Below, piece after piece: positions 6,542-15,248 of a stretch of 52,240 bases of DNA. Within the stretch, counting starts at the first letter, position 1; each line of letters starts with the position of its first letter. A model generated the notes under the pieces. The model saw only the letters and a list, made by a program, of their open reading frames with translations. It had not been told where the DNA came from and did no database searches. The DNA is from Burkholderiaceae bacterium (GTDB lineage: Bacteria; Pseudomonadota; Gammaproteobacteria; Burkholderiales; Burkholderiaceae_C). The translations under genes were made by a program, and so were the position numbers. The stretch spans positions 1 to 52,240 of the forward strand of contig JAKOND010000189.1 of the NCBI GenBank assembly GCA_022702125.1. Reading direction: 5' to 3'.

Positions 6542-8260
6542 TTGAGCAAACCAATCCCTCTCGTATTCTGGCTACTGGCTGCTGGTGTGACTTCGGCCTC
6601 GGCCATGTCGCTAGGCCCCTCGCCCGATTCCGCGTCAGTGGGGCACATGCTCGACCTACGCTTTCCGGTCTTGGGCGATGCCCGGGAACTCAGTGGTTCC
6701 CTCTGCCTGACGGTCGACGTGCGCTACGGTGACGACAGGGTCTCCGACAGCACGGCCATCCTGGAAGACACCGGAGGCGATACGCGCTTCATTCGCGTGC
6801 GCTCGGCGGTGCCGGTCAATGAACCGATCGTGTCCGTCCGCTTGCAGGCGGGTTGCGAGCAGCCTTTGAGCAGGACCTACACGCTGCTGGCCGGTGCGCC
6901 GGTGCAGACCGCCCAATCACCCGGTCTGCCGGCACGCGGATCGGCGTCACCGTCCGCGCCGGCGCCTGCCACAGCACGCTCAGCGTTGCCCTACAGCAAC
7001 AGTCCGCGCGCATCGGGCCAACAGGCTTCGGGCCGTGTCGCCACTCCTGCCAGGGGAAACACCACTGCGTCCGTGGCGAACTCCCCGGTGCGCCCACGGG
7101 CAGCGACCGCGACTCCGCGGGCGGAAACCGGCGCCGGCGTCAGTCCCCGCAGCGCCCAGGGACCGATCGCCTCCAACGGCGCGCCCGCACGAGCCAGCGC
7201 GCAGCCAGTTCTGCAACTCGAAGATCCCGCCTACTTCCGGCAAGCGCCCGACACGCTGAAGCCGAGCGACGCGCTCGCGAACCGTCCGGCCGCCTCGACC
7301 GACGAGCGTCAGCGGGCCGCCTCCGATTGGGGGCGTCTTGCTGGCAGCGCGCCGGAAGGCAGTTCGACACCGACGGCGACCCCACCCGCATCCAGCCAGG
7401 AAGACCAAGTGGCGCTGATGCGCGCCGAACTCGCCGCGGCACGCAAGGAAATAGCCCGCCTGCAATCGGCCGTCACAGCCCGTGCCGCCCCACCGCCCGA
7501 AGACACGGACTACCGCCCCTATCTGCTCGCTGCGCTGGGAGCTTTGCTGGCGGCCGCGGGGGGCGCGTGGGTGATTCGACGCAACCGGCAACGCAAGACC
7601 GAGGCCGGCGCATGGTGGCACGGAAGCCACTCGGTACAGGCCCCCGCCTCCGCCCACGCGGCATTCGACGCGTCGGCTGCCGGTCATACCGACCTGGGCT
7701 CCGTCGCGGCGCACGATCTGGCCTATCCGGTATCCATGCTGCCCGAAGACCTGGAACGGAGTTCGATGTTCCCCGACTTCCTGCGTCAGGATGCGCGGTC
7801 TTCCCAGGCACCTTATGGCGAATCCGGTGTCACCCTGCCCGGTGAAACCCAGGACGAAGCGCTACAGCGTCCGATCCTTGCGCGCGAAACGTCGACCGCC
7901 GCCGCGGTCGCGGAAGCGGCAGCCCCCGTCGCGGTGCCGGCGGCAGCGCCTGCCGCAATGTTCGAGCCGCAGGAACCGGTCACGCCCGCTCCATCTGCGC
8001 CCAGGCCTGCTGCCGCCGCAGCAGCGATCGGCACCCCCGCCGAGGCTGCTGCGTACTGGAAGGAAGAGCCCAAGTACCGCGAACTGGACTTGGACCTCGA
8101 TGTCGATTCCATGGGCGACCCGTTGCCTGCCGCTGCCATTGCCCAGGCCAACCCGGCGCCTGCCGCCCCTGCGTGGCTCGACGAAGGCAATCTGATCGAT
8201 TTCGAATCGTCCGGGCTCGGCAGCTTCGTCAAGCCTTCTTCTCGAGAGCGCCAGGATTGA
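6542..8260 (+). CDS. FimV-like envelope protein, function unknown
   Basis: A 572-residue protein that resembles FimV in its N-terminal domain and overall plan. It has a signal peptide (about 1-21, ending SASA), then a domain with the pattern of the FimV N-terminus (GHMLDLRFPV ... RFIRVRSAVPVNEPIVSVRL ... RTYTLLAG, about 30-120). A long Ala/Pro/Ser-rich low-complexity part follows. A short heptad-like stretch (LMRAELAAARKEIARLQSAV, about 290-312) precedes one transmembrane helix (about 325-345), and the cytoplasmic tail is acidic and Ala/Pro-rich. FimV proteins are inner-membrane hubs linked to type IV pili and polarity; whether this one does that is unknown. The start is TTG: an in-frame stop at 6506 and the need for a signal peptide leave no ATG option. 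The 3' end overlaps the convergent dehydrogenase gene by 32 bases. Confidence 0.7.
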   Translation: MSKPIPLVFWLLAAGVTSASAMSLGPSPDSASVGHMLDLRFPVLGDARELSGSLCLTVDVRYGDDRVSDSTAILEDTGGDTRFIRVRSAVPVNEPIVSVRLQAGCEQPLSRTYTLLAGAPVQTAQSPGLPARGSASPSAPAPATARSALPYSNSPRASGQQASGRVATPARGNTTASVANSPVRPRAATATPRAETGAGVSPRSAQGPIASNGAPARASAQPVLQLEDPAYFRQAPDTLKPSDALANRPAASTDERQRAASDWGRLAGSAPEGSSTPTATPPASSQEDQVALMRAELAAARKEIARLQSAVTARAAPPPEDTDYRPYLLAALGALLAAAGGAWVIRRNRQRKTEAGAWWHGSHSVQAPASAHAAFDASAAGHTDLGSVAAHDLAYPVSMLPEDLERSSMFPDFLRQDARSSQAPYGESGVTLPGETQDEALQRPILARETSTAAAVAEAAAPVAVPAAAPAAMFEPQEPVTPAPSAPRPAAAAAAIGTPAEAAAYWKEEPKYRELDLDLDVDSMGDPLPAAAIAQANPAPAAPAWLDEGNLIDFESSGLGSFVKPSSRERQD

Positions 8261-9236
8261 GGATGTTGGTCGGGCGCCCTTCGATGAAATTCACGATGTT
8301 CTCGAAGGCTGCACCGAAGTAAAGCTCGTAGCTATCCTGCTCCACGTAGCCGATGTGCGGCGTGCAGATGCAGTTCTCGAGCTTGAAGAGCGCATGCCCC
8401 TGCATCGGCGGCTCGTTCTCGAAGACATCGACCGCCCCCATGCCGGGCTGTCCCTGCACCAGCGCGCTGGCCAGCGCGTCGGGTTCGACCAGTTCGGCGC
8501 GCGAGGTGTTGACGAACAATGCCGTCCGCTTCATGCGCTGCAGGTCCTGCAGCCGGACGCATCCGGCCGTGCCTTCCAGAAGCCGCAGATGCACCGAGAC
8601 GATGTCGCACTGCTCGAAGAATTCTTCCTTGCTGGCCGCGGCCTGGTAGCCATCCGCCAGCGCCTGCGCGCGCGATGCCTCCCGCCCCCAGATGCGCACA
8701 TTCATGCCGAAGGCCCGGCCGTAGCCGGCGACGAGCTGCCCGATGCGGCCGTAGCCCCAGATCCCCAGCGTCTTGCCCCGCAGGCTCATGCCGATGCCGA
8801 AATTGCCCGGCATGGAGGCCGCACGCAGGCCAGACTGCTGCCAAGCGCCATGCTTGAGGTTGGCGATGTACTGGGGCAGCCGGCGCATCGCGGCCATGAT
8901 CAGCGCCCAGGTCAGCTCCGCCGGCGCCACCGGCGACCCGACGCCCTCGGCGATGGCGATGCCATGGTCGGTGCAAGCCTGCACATCGATATGCCGGCCG
9001 ACCTTGCCGGTCTGGGCGATGAGGCGCAGCTTGGGAAGCTTCTCCACCAGCGCACGGGTAATGGCGGTACGTTCGCGCGTCAGTACGATGACTTCGGCGT
9101 CCCGCAGCCGCACCGACAGCTGGCCCGCTCCCTTGACGGTATTGGTGTAGACCTTGGCGGAATAGGCATCCAGCCTGGCAGCGCAACGCAGCTTGCGCAC
9201 GGCATCCTGGTAGTCGTCGAGGATCACGATATTCAT
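8229..9236 (-). CDS. D-2-hydroxyacid dehydrogenase family protein
   Basis: NAD(P)-dependent D-isomer 2-hydroxyacid dehydrogenase of 335 residues. The Rossmann motif GYGRIGQLVAGYGRAFG lies near 150-166 and the catalytic set is present: arginine in NTSRAELVE, glutamate in VFENEPP, and histidine in CTPHIGYVEQDSYE. The substrate (for example a 2-keto acid, glyoxylate/hydroxypyruvate or phosphoglycerate) cannot be read from the sequence. The frame has an upstream ATG at 9251, but the ATG at 9236 gives MNIVILDDYQDAV, the family start. It follows recD by 118 bases on the same strand and ends inside the 3' end of the convergent FimV-like gene. Confidence 0.88.
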   Translation of the reverse strand: MNIVILDDYQDAVRKLRCAARLDAYSAKVYTNTVKGAGQLSVRLRDAEVIVLTRERTAITRALVEKLPKLRLIAQTGKVGRHIDVQACTDHGIAIAEGVGSPVAPAELTWALIMAAMRRLPQYIANLKHGAWQQSGLRAASMPGNFGIGMSLRGKTLGIWGYGRIGQLVAGYGRAFGMNVRIWGREASRAQALADGYQAAASKEEFFEQCDIVSVHLRLLEGTAGCVRLQDLQRMKRTALFVNTSRAELVEPDALASALVQGQPGMGAVDVFENEPPMQGHALFKLENCICTPHIGYVEQDSYELYFGAAFENIVNFIEGRPTNILNPGALEKKA

Positions 9237-9354
9237 GAGCGGATTGTGCATCGCGCCATGTGGCTTTAGCCGTCAGGAGGTGAAACCCGAGGTGACCGGA
9301 AGCAGTATCCGCCAAGCGCGGCGCCAGGGCCGCATTCGCGCCCGGTCGGTCGGC

Positions 9355-11535
9355 TCAGTGGTCGCGCTCGCCCTCGAACAGACCGCTCGCGCGCCGGACC
9401 CGGCGGGCGATCGATGCCTCCAGCACGAAGCCGTTCCGGCCCGCCTCCGCCAGGCTGAACCAGTGGCGGGCCCGGGTGATGCCGGTGTAGACCAGCTCGC
9501 GGGTCAGCACCGGGCTGAGGCTGTCCGGCAGCACCAGCGAGGCATGGGCGAATTCCGACCCCTGCGCCTTGTGCACGGTCATGGCGTAGACGCTTTCCAC
9601 CGCCTGCAGGCGGCTCGGCAGCACCCACCGGATGCCGCCATGGCCGTCACCCGCCGGGAAGGCCACGCGCAGTTTCCAGCGCCGGGGATCGCTCCCGCCC
9701 TCGCCTTCCTGGGGCAATGCCAGGGTGATGCCGATGTCGCCGTTCATCAGCCCGAGCCCGTAGTCGTTGCGGGTGACCAGCACCGGCCGGCCCAGGTACC
9801 AGCCCTGGCTGGCCGGCAGCAGGCCTTCGCGGCACAGCAGACCGGCGATGCGCTGGTTGAGCCCGTCGACGCCCCAGGGACCGCGCCGCAGCGCGCACAG
9901 CACCTGGAACCGCGCATGCGCCGCCAGTACGCCGCGCGCCCAGTCGTCGAAGGCGGACCGGGGAGCGCCGGCCAGCGGTTGACGCGCCTTGAGCAGCTCC
10001 AGGTAGTGCCGGTAGCCCACGGGCGGCGGCACCTCGCCTTCCACCCCGGACCGCGCTCCTGCGTTCCCCGCGAAGCGGGCGGCGGCACCGTCGATGGCCC
10101 AGTCGCGCAACGACCCGTCGTCCTGCCCGGCCAGCGTCACGCGCGCCAGGTCGGCGTAGCCCCGGGTCCACAGCCTGCGCAAGGCCGATACGTCGCCGGC
10201 GTTGACCGCTTCGGCCAGGCGGCCGATGCCGCTCTCCGACGTGAACCGGTAGCTGCGCCGCAGCATGGCCACCGCCTGGTCGAGCGGCGTGCCCGCGGCA
10301 TCCAGCAGGTCGGGACCGATACGGTCTCCGCTCACGGCCAGCAGCCAGTCGCGGGTTGCCGGCAGGTAGCGGCCCCGCTGCGCCCGGCCGCAGAGCTCGC
10401 CGAGCACCGCGCCGGCTTCCACCGAGGCCAACTGGTCCTTGTCGCCGAGCAGGACCAGCCGCGCGTCCGGCGGCAGGGCCGCGAGCACCGAGGCCATCAT
10501 CTCCAGATCGACCATGGAGGCCTCGTCCACCACCAGCACGTCCAGCGGCAGCGGGTTGCCCGCATGGTGGCGGAAACGCCGACTGTCCGGCCGGCTGCCG
10601 AGGAGCCGGTGCAGCGTGACGACCTCGGTCGGAATCCTCGCGCGGACCGCCTCGGCGTTCGGCAGGACGTCCAGCGGCAGGCGCTGCACGGCGCCGGCGA
10701 TCGACTCGTTGAGCCGGGCCGCCGCCTTGCCGGTCGGCGCGGCCAGGCGGATGCGCAGCGGACGCCCGGGCCCCGTGGCCCCCAGGCTCAGGCCCTGCAG
10801 CAACGCCAGCAGCTTGACGACCGTGGTGGTCTTGCCGGTGCCGGGGCCGCCGGTGACGATGCTGAAGGCGTTGCCTGCGGCCAGGGCGCAGGCCATCTTC
10901 TGCCAATCCGCCTCCACCCCGCCTCCTGCCTCCGCCCGCGGCGACGCCGGGAACAGGCCGTCCAGGATCTTCCGGACCTCCCGCTCCGGCAACGCCTGCC
11001 GCAGCGGGACGCTCCGGGCCAGGCGCCGGTCGATGGCGCCGCGCACGTCGTGCTCGTACTGCCAGTAGCGCCGCAGGTAGAGCCGCGTGCCCGACAGCAC
11101 CAGCGGTGTGTCGCCGGCGCCGGAAGCAGCCAGCCGAGGGTGCGAGAACGCGGCCCGCCAAGCCGGCAGGCCGATGCCGGCCAGGACTTCCGCGGGCAGG
11201 GCCGGTCGTTCCTCGGGAGCGTCGCCGTCGGGCGGCATCGAGAGGACGAAGCTGCTGTCCTCCAGGGTGGCCCGCAGGTCCAGGCAGACATGCCCGCGCC
11301 CCAGCTGGTGGCTCGCCAGCGCCGCGCCGAGGATGGCCAGCGGCGGCGCGTCGTCCACCTCGCGCGCCAGGAAGTCGGCGAAGGTGCGGTCGAGTTCGCG
11401 CAGCCATCCGCGCGCGGTCCATCCGTCGAGCAGGTCGCGCATGCGCGCCGGGGATGCGACGGCCGGGTGCTCGGACGCCGGCGCGGCATCGTCGAAAAGC
11501 GACCGGGTGTGAGGATCGGGCTTCCCGGCCATCAT
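9355..11535 (-). CDS. recD: Exodeoxyribonuclease V alpha subunit (RecD helicase)
   Basis: The 5'-3' SF1 helicase subunit of RecBCD, 726 residues, longer than the 608 of E. coli RecD. Motifs seen: Walker A GGPGTGKTTTVVKLLALL (about 228-245), Walker B VLVVDEASMVDLEM, motif III LLGDKDQLASVEAG, and the C-terminal SF1 motifs YAMTVHKAQGSEFAHASL and YTGITRARHWFSL. The region between motif III and the C-terminal motifs holds extra sequence that probably accounts for the added length. The start ATG at 11535 overlaps the recB stop as ATGA; a second ATG follows immediately at 11532. Last gene of recC-recB-recD. Confidence 0.95.
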   Translation of the reverse strand: MMAGKPDPHTRSLFDDAAPASEHPAVASPARMRDLLDGWTARGWLRELDRTFADFLAREVDDAPPLAILGAALASHQLGRGHVCLDLRATLEDSSFVLSMPPDGDAPEERPALPAEVLAGIGLPAWRAAFSHPRLAASGAGDTPLVLSGTRLYLRRYWQYEHDVRGAIDRRLARSVPLRQALPEREVRKILDGLFPASPRAEAGGGVEADWQKMACALAAGNAFSIVTGGPGTGKTTTVVKLLALLQGLSLGATGPGRPLRIRLAAPTGKAAARLNESIAGAVQRLPLDVLPNAEAVRARIPTEVVTLHRLLGSRPDSRRFRHHAGNPLPLDVLVVDEASMVDLEMMASVLAALPPDARLVLLGDKDQLASVEAGAVLGELCGRAQRGRYLPATRDWLLAVSGDRIGPDLLDAAGTPLDQAVAMLRRSYRFTSESGIGRLAEAVNAGDVSALRRLWTRGYADLARVTLAGQDDGSLRDWAIDGAAARFAGNAGARSGVEGEVPPPVGYRHYLELLKARQPLAGAPRSAFDDWARGVLAAHARFQVLCALRRGPWGVDGLNQRIAGLLCREGLLPASQGWYLGRPVLVTRNDYGLGLMNGDIGITLALPQEGEGGSDPRRWKLRVAFPAGDGHGGIRWVLPSRLQAVESVYAMTVHKAQGSEFAHASLVLPDSLSPVLTRELVYTGITRARHWFSLAEAGRNGFVLEASIARRVRRASGLFEGERDH

Positions 11536-14500
11536 GCGTCTCCCTCGGATACGGAAGCGCCCGCGAACAATGCGTCGAGCGCATCCATCAGCGCCCGGGG
11601 CGGACGCTCCAGGTGCAGCCCGCGCGTGGGCGCGCCGGTCCCGCGCAGGAAGAGGCACAGCGCCCCGCCGACGTGCCGGTCGTAGTCGTAGTCCGGCAGG
11701 CGCGACCGCAGGAGCCGGTGCAGGGCGAACAGGTAGAGCGCGTACTGCAGCTCGTACCGGTGCGCGAGCACCGCGTCCCGCATCGCCTCGGCGCCGTAGG
11801 CGGCATCGCCGGCACCGAGCCAGTTGGACTTGTAGTCGGCCACGTAGTAGCGCCCCCCGTGCGCGAACACCAGGTCGATGAATCCCTTGAGCATGCCGTT
11901 GAGCTGGCCGGGCACCAGGGCCGGGCGCGGGGCGCCGTCCAGCGTCGCCTCGCGCACCAGCCGGTCGAGGCGCAGGGTATCGACCTGCCGGATGGAGAAC
12001 CAGAACTCCATCTCCACCTGGTAGTCGCCGGCCGCGAGCGCGGCCAGGCGGAACGGCCCGCCGGCGGGCAGCGCGAACGCGGTGTCGAGCAGCGCCGGCA
12101 GCCAGGTCGAGAGCACCGGAATCCAGCGGCTCCAGCCGCGCGGGTTGCAGCGCCGGGCGATCAGGTCCCGGGTCGGGTCCGGCCGCGCCACGACTTCGCC
12201 GAAACCTTCCGCCGCCGCCCATTCGAGCAGCCCGTGCAGGAAGCTGCCGGGATGCGGCCCGCGCGGGAAGGCATGCAGGCCCTCCCCCGACGCGCCGGCG
12301 GACCCGGCCATCGCCGCGTCGAGCCCTTCGGCGACGAAGATCTCCTCGGCGGCCGTCTGCGCGGCGTCCGCGGGCGCCTCCGCGCCGCCGTCGTCGAGGC
12401 TGCCGGCCGTGGCGACCTGCAGGCCGGAATAGCTCGCGACCCACCAGGGCTCGGGCCGGGTCCGGCGCAGCAGGCGCTCGGGTCCGAGGGCTTCGGCATC
12501 GCCCGCGTGGCGGTAGGCCTGCGGGGCCGCCGCAGGCAAGGGCACGACCGCGATGTCCCGCGCATCGCCGCGCAGCGCCTGCAGGTGGTCCGCCAGGGTG
12601 CCGGGGGCCACCGGCTGCCCGCCGGCCAGCAGGTAGCCGGGCGCGCTGGTCTCCAGCGCCTTGAGCGGCGCCATCCCGATCCAGGTGGCATGCCGCGCCC
12701 GGGTCAGGGCCACGTAGAACTTGCGCAGGTCCTCGCCGAGCCGCTCGCGGTCGGCCCGCGCCAGGGCGTGGGCGTCGGCCGCCAGGGCCACCTGCAGCCG
12801 GCCGTCGGCGTCGTGCCACTTGAGCGGCGCGTCGTCCGGCCCGGTCGCCCGGAAGGCGCAGGCGAAGGGCAGGAACACCAGCGGGTATTCCAGCCCCTTG
12901 GACTTGTGCACGGTGACCACCTTGACCAGGGCCGCATCGTCCTCCAGCCGCAGCTTGCGCGCGTCGGCGCCGTCGGCGTCCTGCTGCTGCTGCTCGGCCA
13001 GGTGGCGGATCAGCGCATGCTCGCCGTCGATCAGCGCGCTGGCCTGCTGCAGCAGCTCGGCCAGGTGCAGCAGGTCGGTCAGCGCGCGTTCGCCGCCGCC
13101 GGCCAGCAGGCGCCGAGGCACCGCGAAATCCGCGAGCAGGCGGCGCAGCATCGGCAGCACGCCCTGCCGGCGCCAGCACTGCCGGTAGGCGCGGAACTGC
13201 AGCACCCGGTCCTCCCAGGCCGCCTCGTCGTGGTTGAGCCGGTCGAGCGCGGCCCAGTCCAGGCCCAGCGAGGCGGTCGCCAGCGCGGCCCGCAGCAGGC
13301 GATCGTCCTCCGGCTCGGCGCAGGCCGCGAGCCAGCGCTGCAGCTCGCGCGCCTGTGGGCTCCGGAACACCGACTCCTTGTCCGAGAGGTAGACGCTGCG
13401 CACCCCGCCCGCCGCCAGGGCCTTGCGCACCTGGGCCGCTTCCTTGCCGTTGTTGACCAGCACCGCGATATCGCCGGGGTGCAGCGGGCGTTGCGCTCCG
13501 TCCCGCTCGTCCGCTCCGGCCGCGAACCCGGCGCGGCCCTGCGCGGCGCGCAGCAGCAGGGCGACGATCTCGTCGGCGCAGGCCTGCGCCAGCCGCTGCA
13601 CGTAGGCCGTCTTGGACAGCGGCTCGCCCTCGTCGAGCAGCCAGCAGGTCAGGGCCGGGGCCCCGTCGCCGTCGACCAGGAAGCGGTCCGCGCGGCCCCG
13701 GGCCCGCACCGCGAAGAACGGCACCGGGTTGTCCGCGGCGCCGCGCAGCAGGAAGGCCCCGTCGCCCGTCTCGTGCTGCTCCGCCCGGGAGAAGATCCGG
13801 TTGACGGCCGCCACCATGGCGTGCGTCGAGCGGAAGTTGGTGCCCAGGGTGTAGTGGCGGCCGGCGGTGTCGCGGCGGGCGCGCAGGTAGGTGTGGATGT
13901 CGGCGCCGCGGAAGGCGTAGATGGCCTGCTTCGGGTCGCCGATCAGGATCAGCCCGGTGCCCGGCGCATCGGCGGCGACCCGGTAGATGGCGTCGAAGAT
14001 ACGGTACTGCAGCGGATCGGTGTCCTGGAACTCGTCGATCATCGCCACCGGGAACTGCGCGCGGATGGAGGCGGACAGGTTCTCGCCGTGCGGGCCGTGC
14101 AGGGCGGATTCGAGGCGCGACAGCAGGTCGTCGAAACCCATCTGGGCGCGGCGCTCCTTCTCGGCCGCGAAACGGGCGCACACCCAGCGCGCCGCATGCC
14201 GCAGCAGGTCGCCCCGGGCGTCGGGCAGTTTCGCCAGCCGCCCGGGCAGGTCGGCCAGGGCCCGCAGCGCGGGATGGTCGGGCGGCGCGCCCTCCTTCCA
14301 GGCCTCGGCCAGGCCGTCCGGGGTCAGGCGCGTCCAGCCGGTCTTCAGGTCGGGGGACACCGTCTCCTCGGACGCCGCCCAGGCGCGCAACGTTTCCAGC
14401 CAGGGCTGGTAGAAGCGGCGCTGGATCTTCGCGCCCTGGACCCGCTTGGCGTCCACCGCGGCATCCAGCAGCCGCTCCAGTTCGTCGGCCCATTGCGCCC

Positions 14501-15248
14501 AGGGCGCCTTGAGTCCGGCGAGCTGCCGGGCCGCCTCGGCCCGGGCGGAGCCGATCGACTCGCGCGGCGCGGCGGCGTCGCCCAGCGCGCTGGCGTGCGG
14601 CAGCAGCGGCCGCAGGGCGTCCCGCAGCTGCTCGGGCGACGCCCACCAGGCGCGCAGCAGGCGGACGTCCGTGGCGCCCAGCGGGTAGTAGAAGGTGCGC
14701 CAGTAGTCCCGCACCGCCTCGGCCAGGAGTTCGCCCTGGTCGGTCTCCAGCGTCTGGCTGAACAGGCTGTTGCTGTCGAAGGCATGCTCGCCCAGCATGC
14801 GGTGGCACCAGCCGTGGATGGTGGAGACCGCCGCCTCGTCCATCCACTCGGCCGCGAGCTGCAGCTTGCGGGCGCAGGACAGCCATTCCCCGGGCGGGTA
14901 ATCGTCGCGCAGGGCTTGCAGGAATTCGTCGCCCGCGTCGGCCTCCGGCGCGCCGGCCGGATCGACCAGGAAGCCGGCCGCGGCCTCGGCGAGCCGGGCC
15001 CGGATGCGGTCGCGCAGCTCCTTGGTGGCCGCGTCGGTGAAGGTCACGACCAGGATGTCGGGCGGCATCAGCGCCCGGTCGAAGGCCGCCCCGCCGCCGT
15101 GGCCCAGCACCAGCCGCACGTAGAGCGCGGCGATGGTGAAGGTCTTGCCGGTGCCTGCGCTGGCCTCGATCAGCCGGCTGCCGTACAGCGGGAAATCCAG
15201 CGGCGACAGGACCGCCGGGACATCGTTTTGCAGCATGTCCCGGGTCAT
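11532..15248 (-). CDS. recB: Exodeoxyribonuclease V beta subunit (RecB helicase-nuclease)
   Basis: The 3'-5' helicase and nuclease subunit of RecBCD, 1238 residues. N-terminal UvrD-type helicase motifs: IEASAGTGKTFTIAAL (about 28-43), VTFTDAATKELRDRI, IDEFQDTDPLQYRIFD, LIGDPKQAIYAFRGADIHTY, TVHKSKGLEYPLVFLPFA and YVALTRARHA. The C-terminal nuclease domain shows the histidine in PGSFLHGLLEWA, the aspartate in GFIDLVF and the DYKSNWLG motif (about 1136-1143), so the nuclease appears intact. The open frame continues far upstream through recC, but the ATG at 15248 overlaps the recC stop as ATGA and places Walker A where it belongs. The complex resects double-strand breaks and loads RecA at Chi; the Chi sequence of this organism is not known. 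Confidence 0.96.
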   Translation of the reverse strand: MTRDMLQNDVPAVLSPLDFPLYGSRLIEASAGTGKTFTIAALYVRLVLGHGGGAAFDRALMPPDILVVTFTDAATKELRDRIRARLAEAAAGFLVDPAGAPEADAGDEFLQALRDDYPPGEWLSCARKLQLAAEWMDEAAVSTIHGWCHRMLGEHAFDSNSLFSQTLETDQGELLAEAVRDYWRTFYYPLGATDVRLLRAWWASPEQLRDALRPLLPHASALGDAAAPRESIGSARAEAARQLAGLKAPWAQWADELERLLDAAVDAKRVQGAKIQRRFYQPWLETLRAWAASEETVSPDLKTGWTRLTPDGLAEAWKEGAPPDHPALRALADLPGRLAKLPDARGDLLRHAARWVCARFAAEKERRAQMGFDDLLSRLESALHGPHGENLSASIRAQFPVAMIDEFQDTDPLQYRIFDAIYRVAADAPGTGLILIGDPKQAIYAFRGADIHTYLRARRDTAGRHYTLGTNFRSTHAMVAAVNRIFSRAEQHETGDGAFLLRGAADNPVPFFAVRARGRADRFLVDGDGAPALTCWLLDEGEPLSKTAYVQRLAQACADEIVALLLRAAQGRAGFAAGADERDGAQRPLHPGDIAVLVNNGKEAAQVRKALAAGGVRSVYLSDKESVFRSPQARELQRWLAACAEPEDDRLLRAALATASLGLDWAALDRLNHDEAAWEDRVLQFRAYRQCWRRQGVLPMLRRLLADFAVPRRLLAGGGERALTDLLHLAELLQQASALIDGEHALIRHLAEQQQQDADGADARKLRLEDDAALVKVVTVHKSKGLEYPLVFLPFACAFRATGPDDAPLKWHDADGRLQVALAADAHALARADRERLGEDLRKFYVALTRARHATWIGMAPLKALETSAPGYLLAGGQPVAPGTLADHLQALRGDARDIAVVPLPAAAPQAYRHAGDAEALGPERLLRRTRPEPWWVASYSGLQVATAGSLDDGGAEAPADAAQTAAEEIFVAEGLDAAMAGSAGASGEGLHAFPRGPHPGSFLHGLLEWAAAEGFGEVVARPDPTRDLIARRCNPRGWSRWIPVLSTWLPALLDTAFALPAGGPFRLAALAAGDYQVEMEFWFSIRQVDTLRLDRLVREATLDGAPRPALVPGQLNGMLKGFIDLVFAHGGRYYVADYKSNWLGAGDAAYGAEAMRDAVLAHRYELQYALYLFALHRLLRSRLPDYDYDRHVGGALCLFLRGTGAPTRGLHLERPPRALMDALDALFAGASVSEGDA

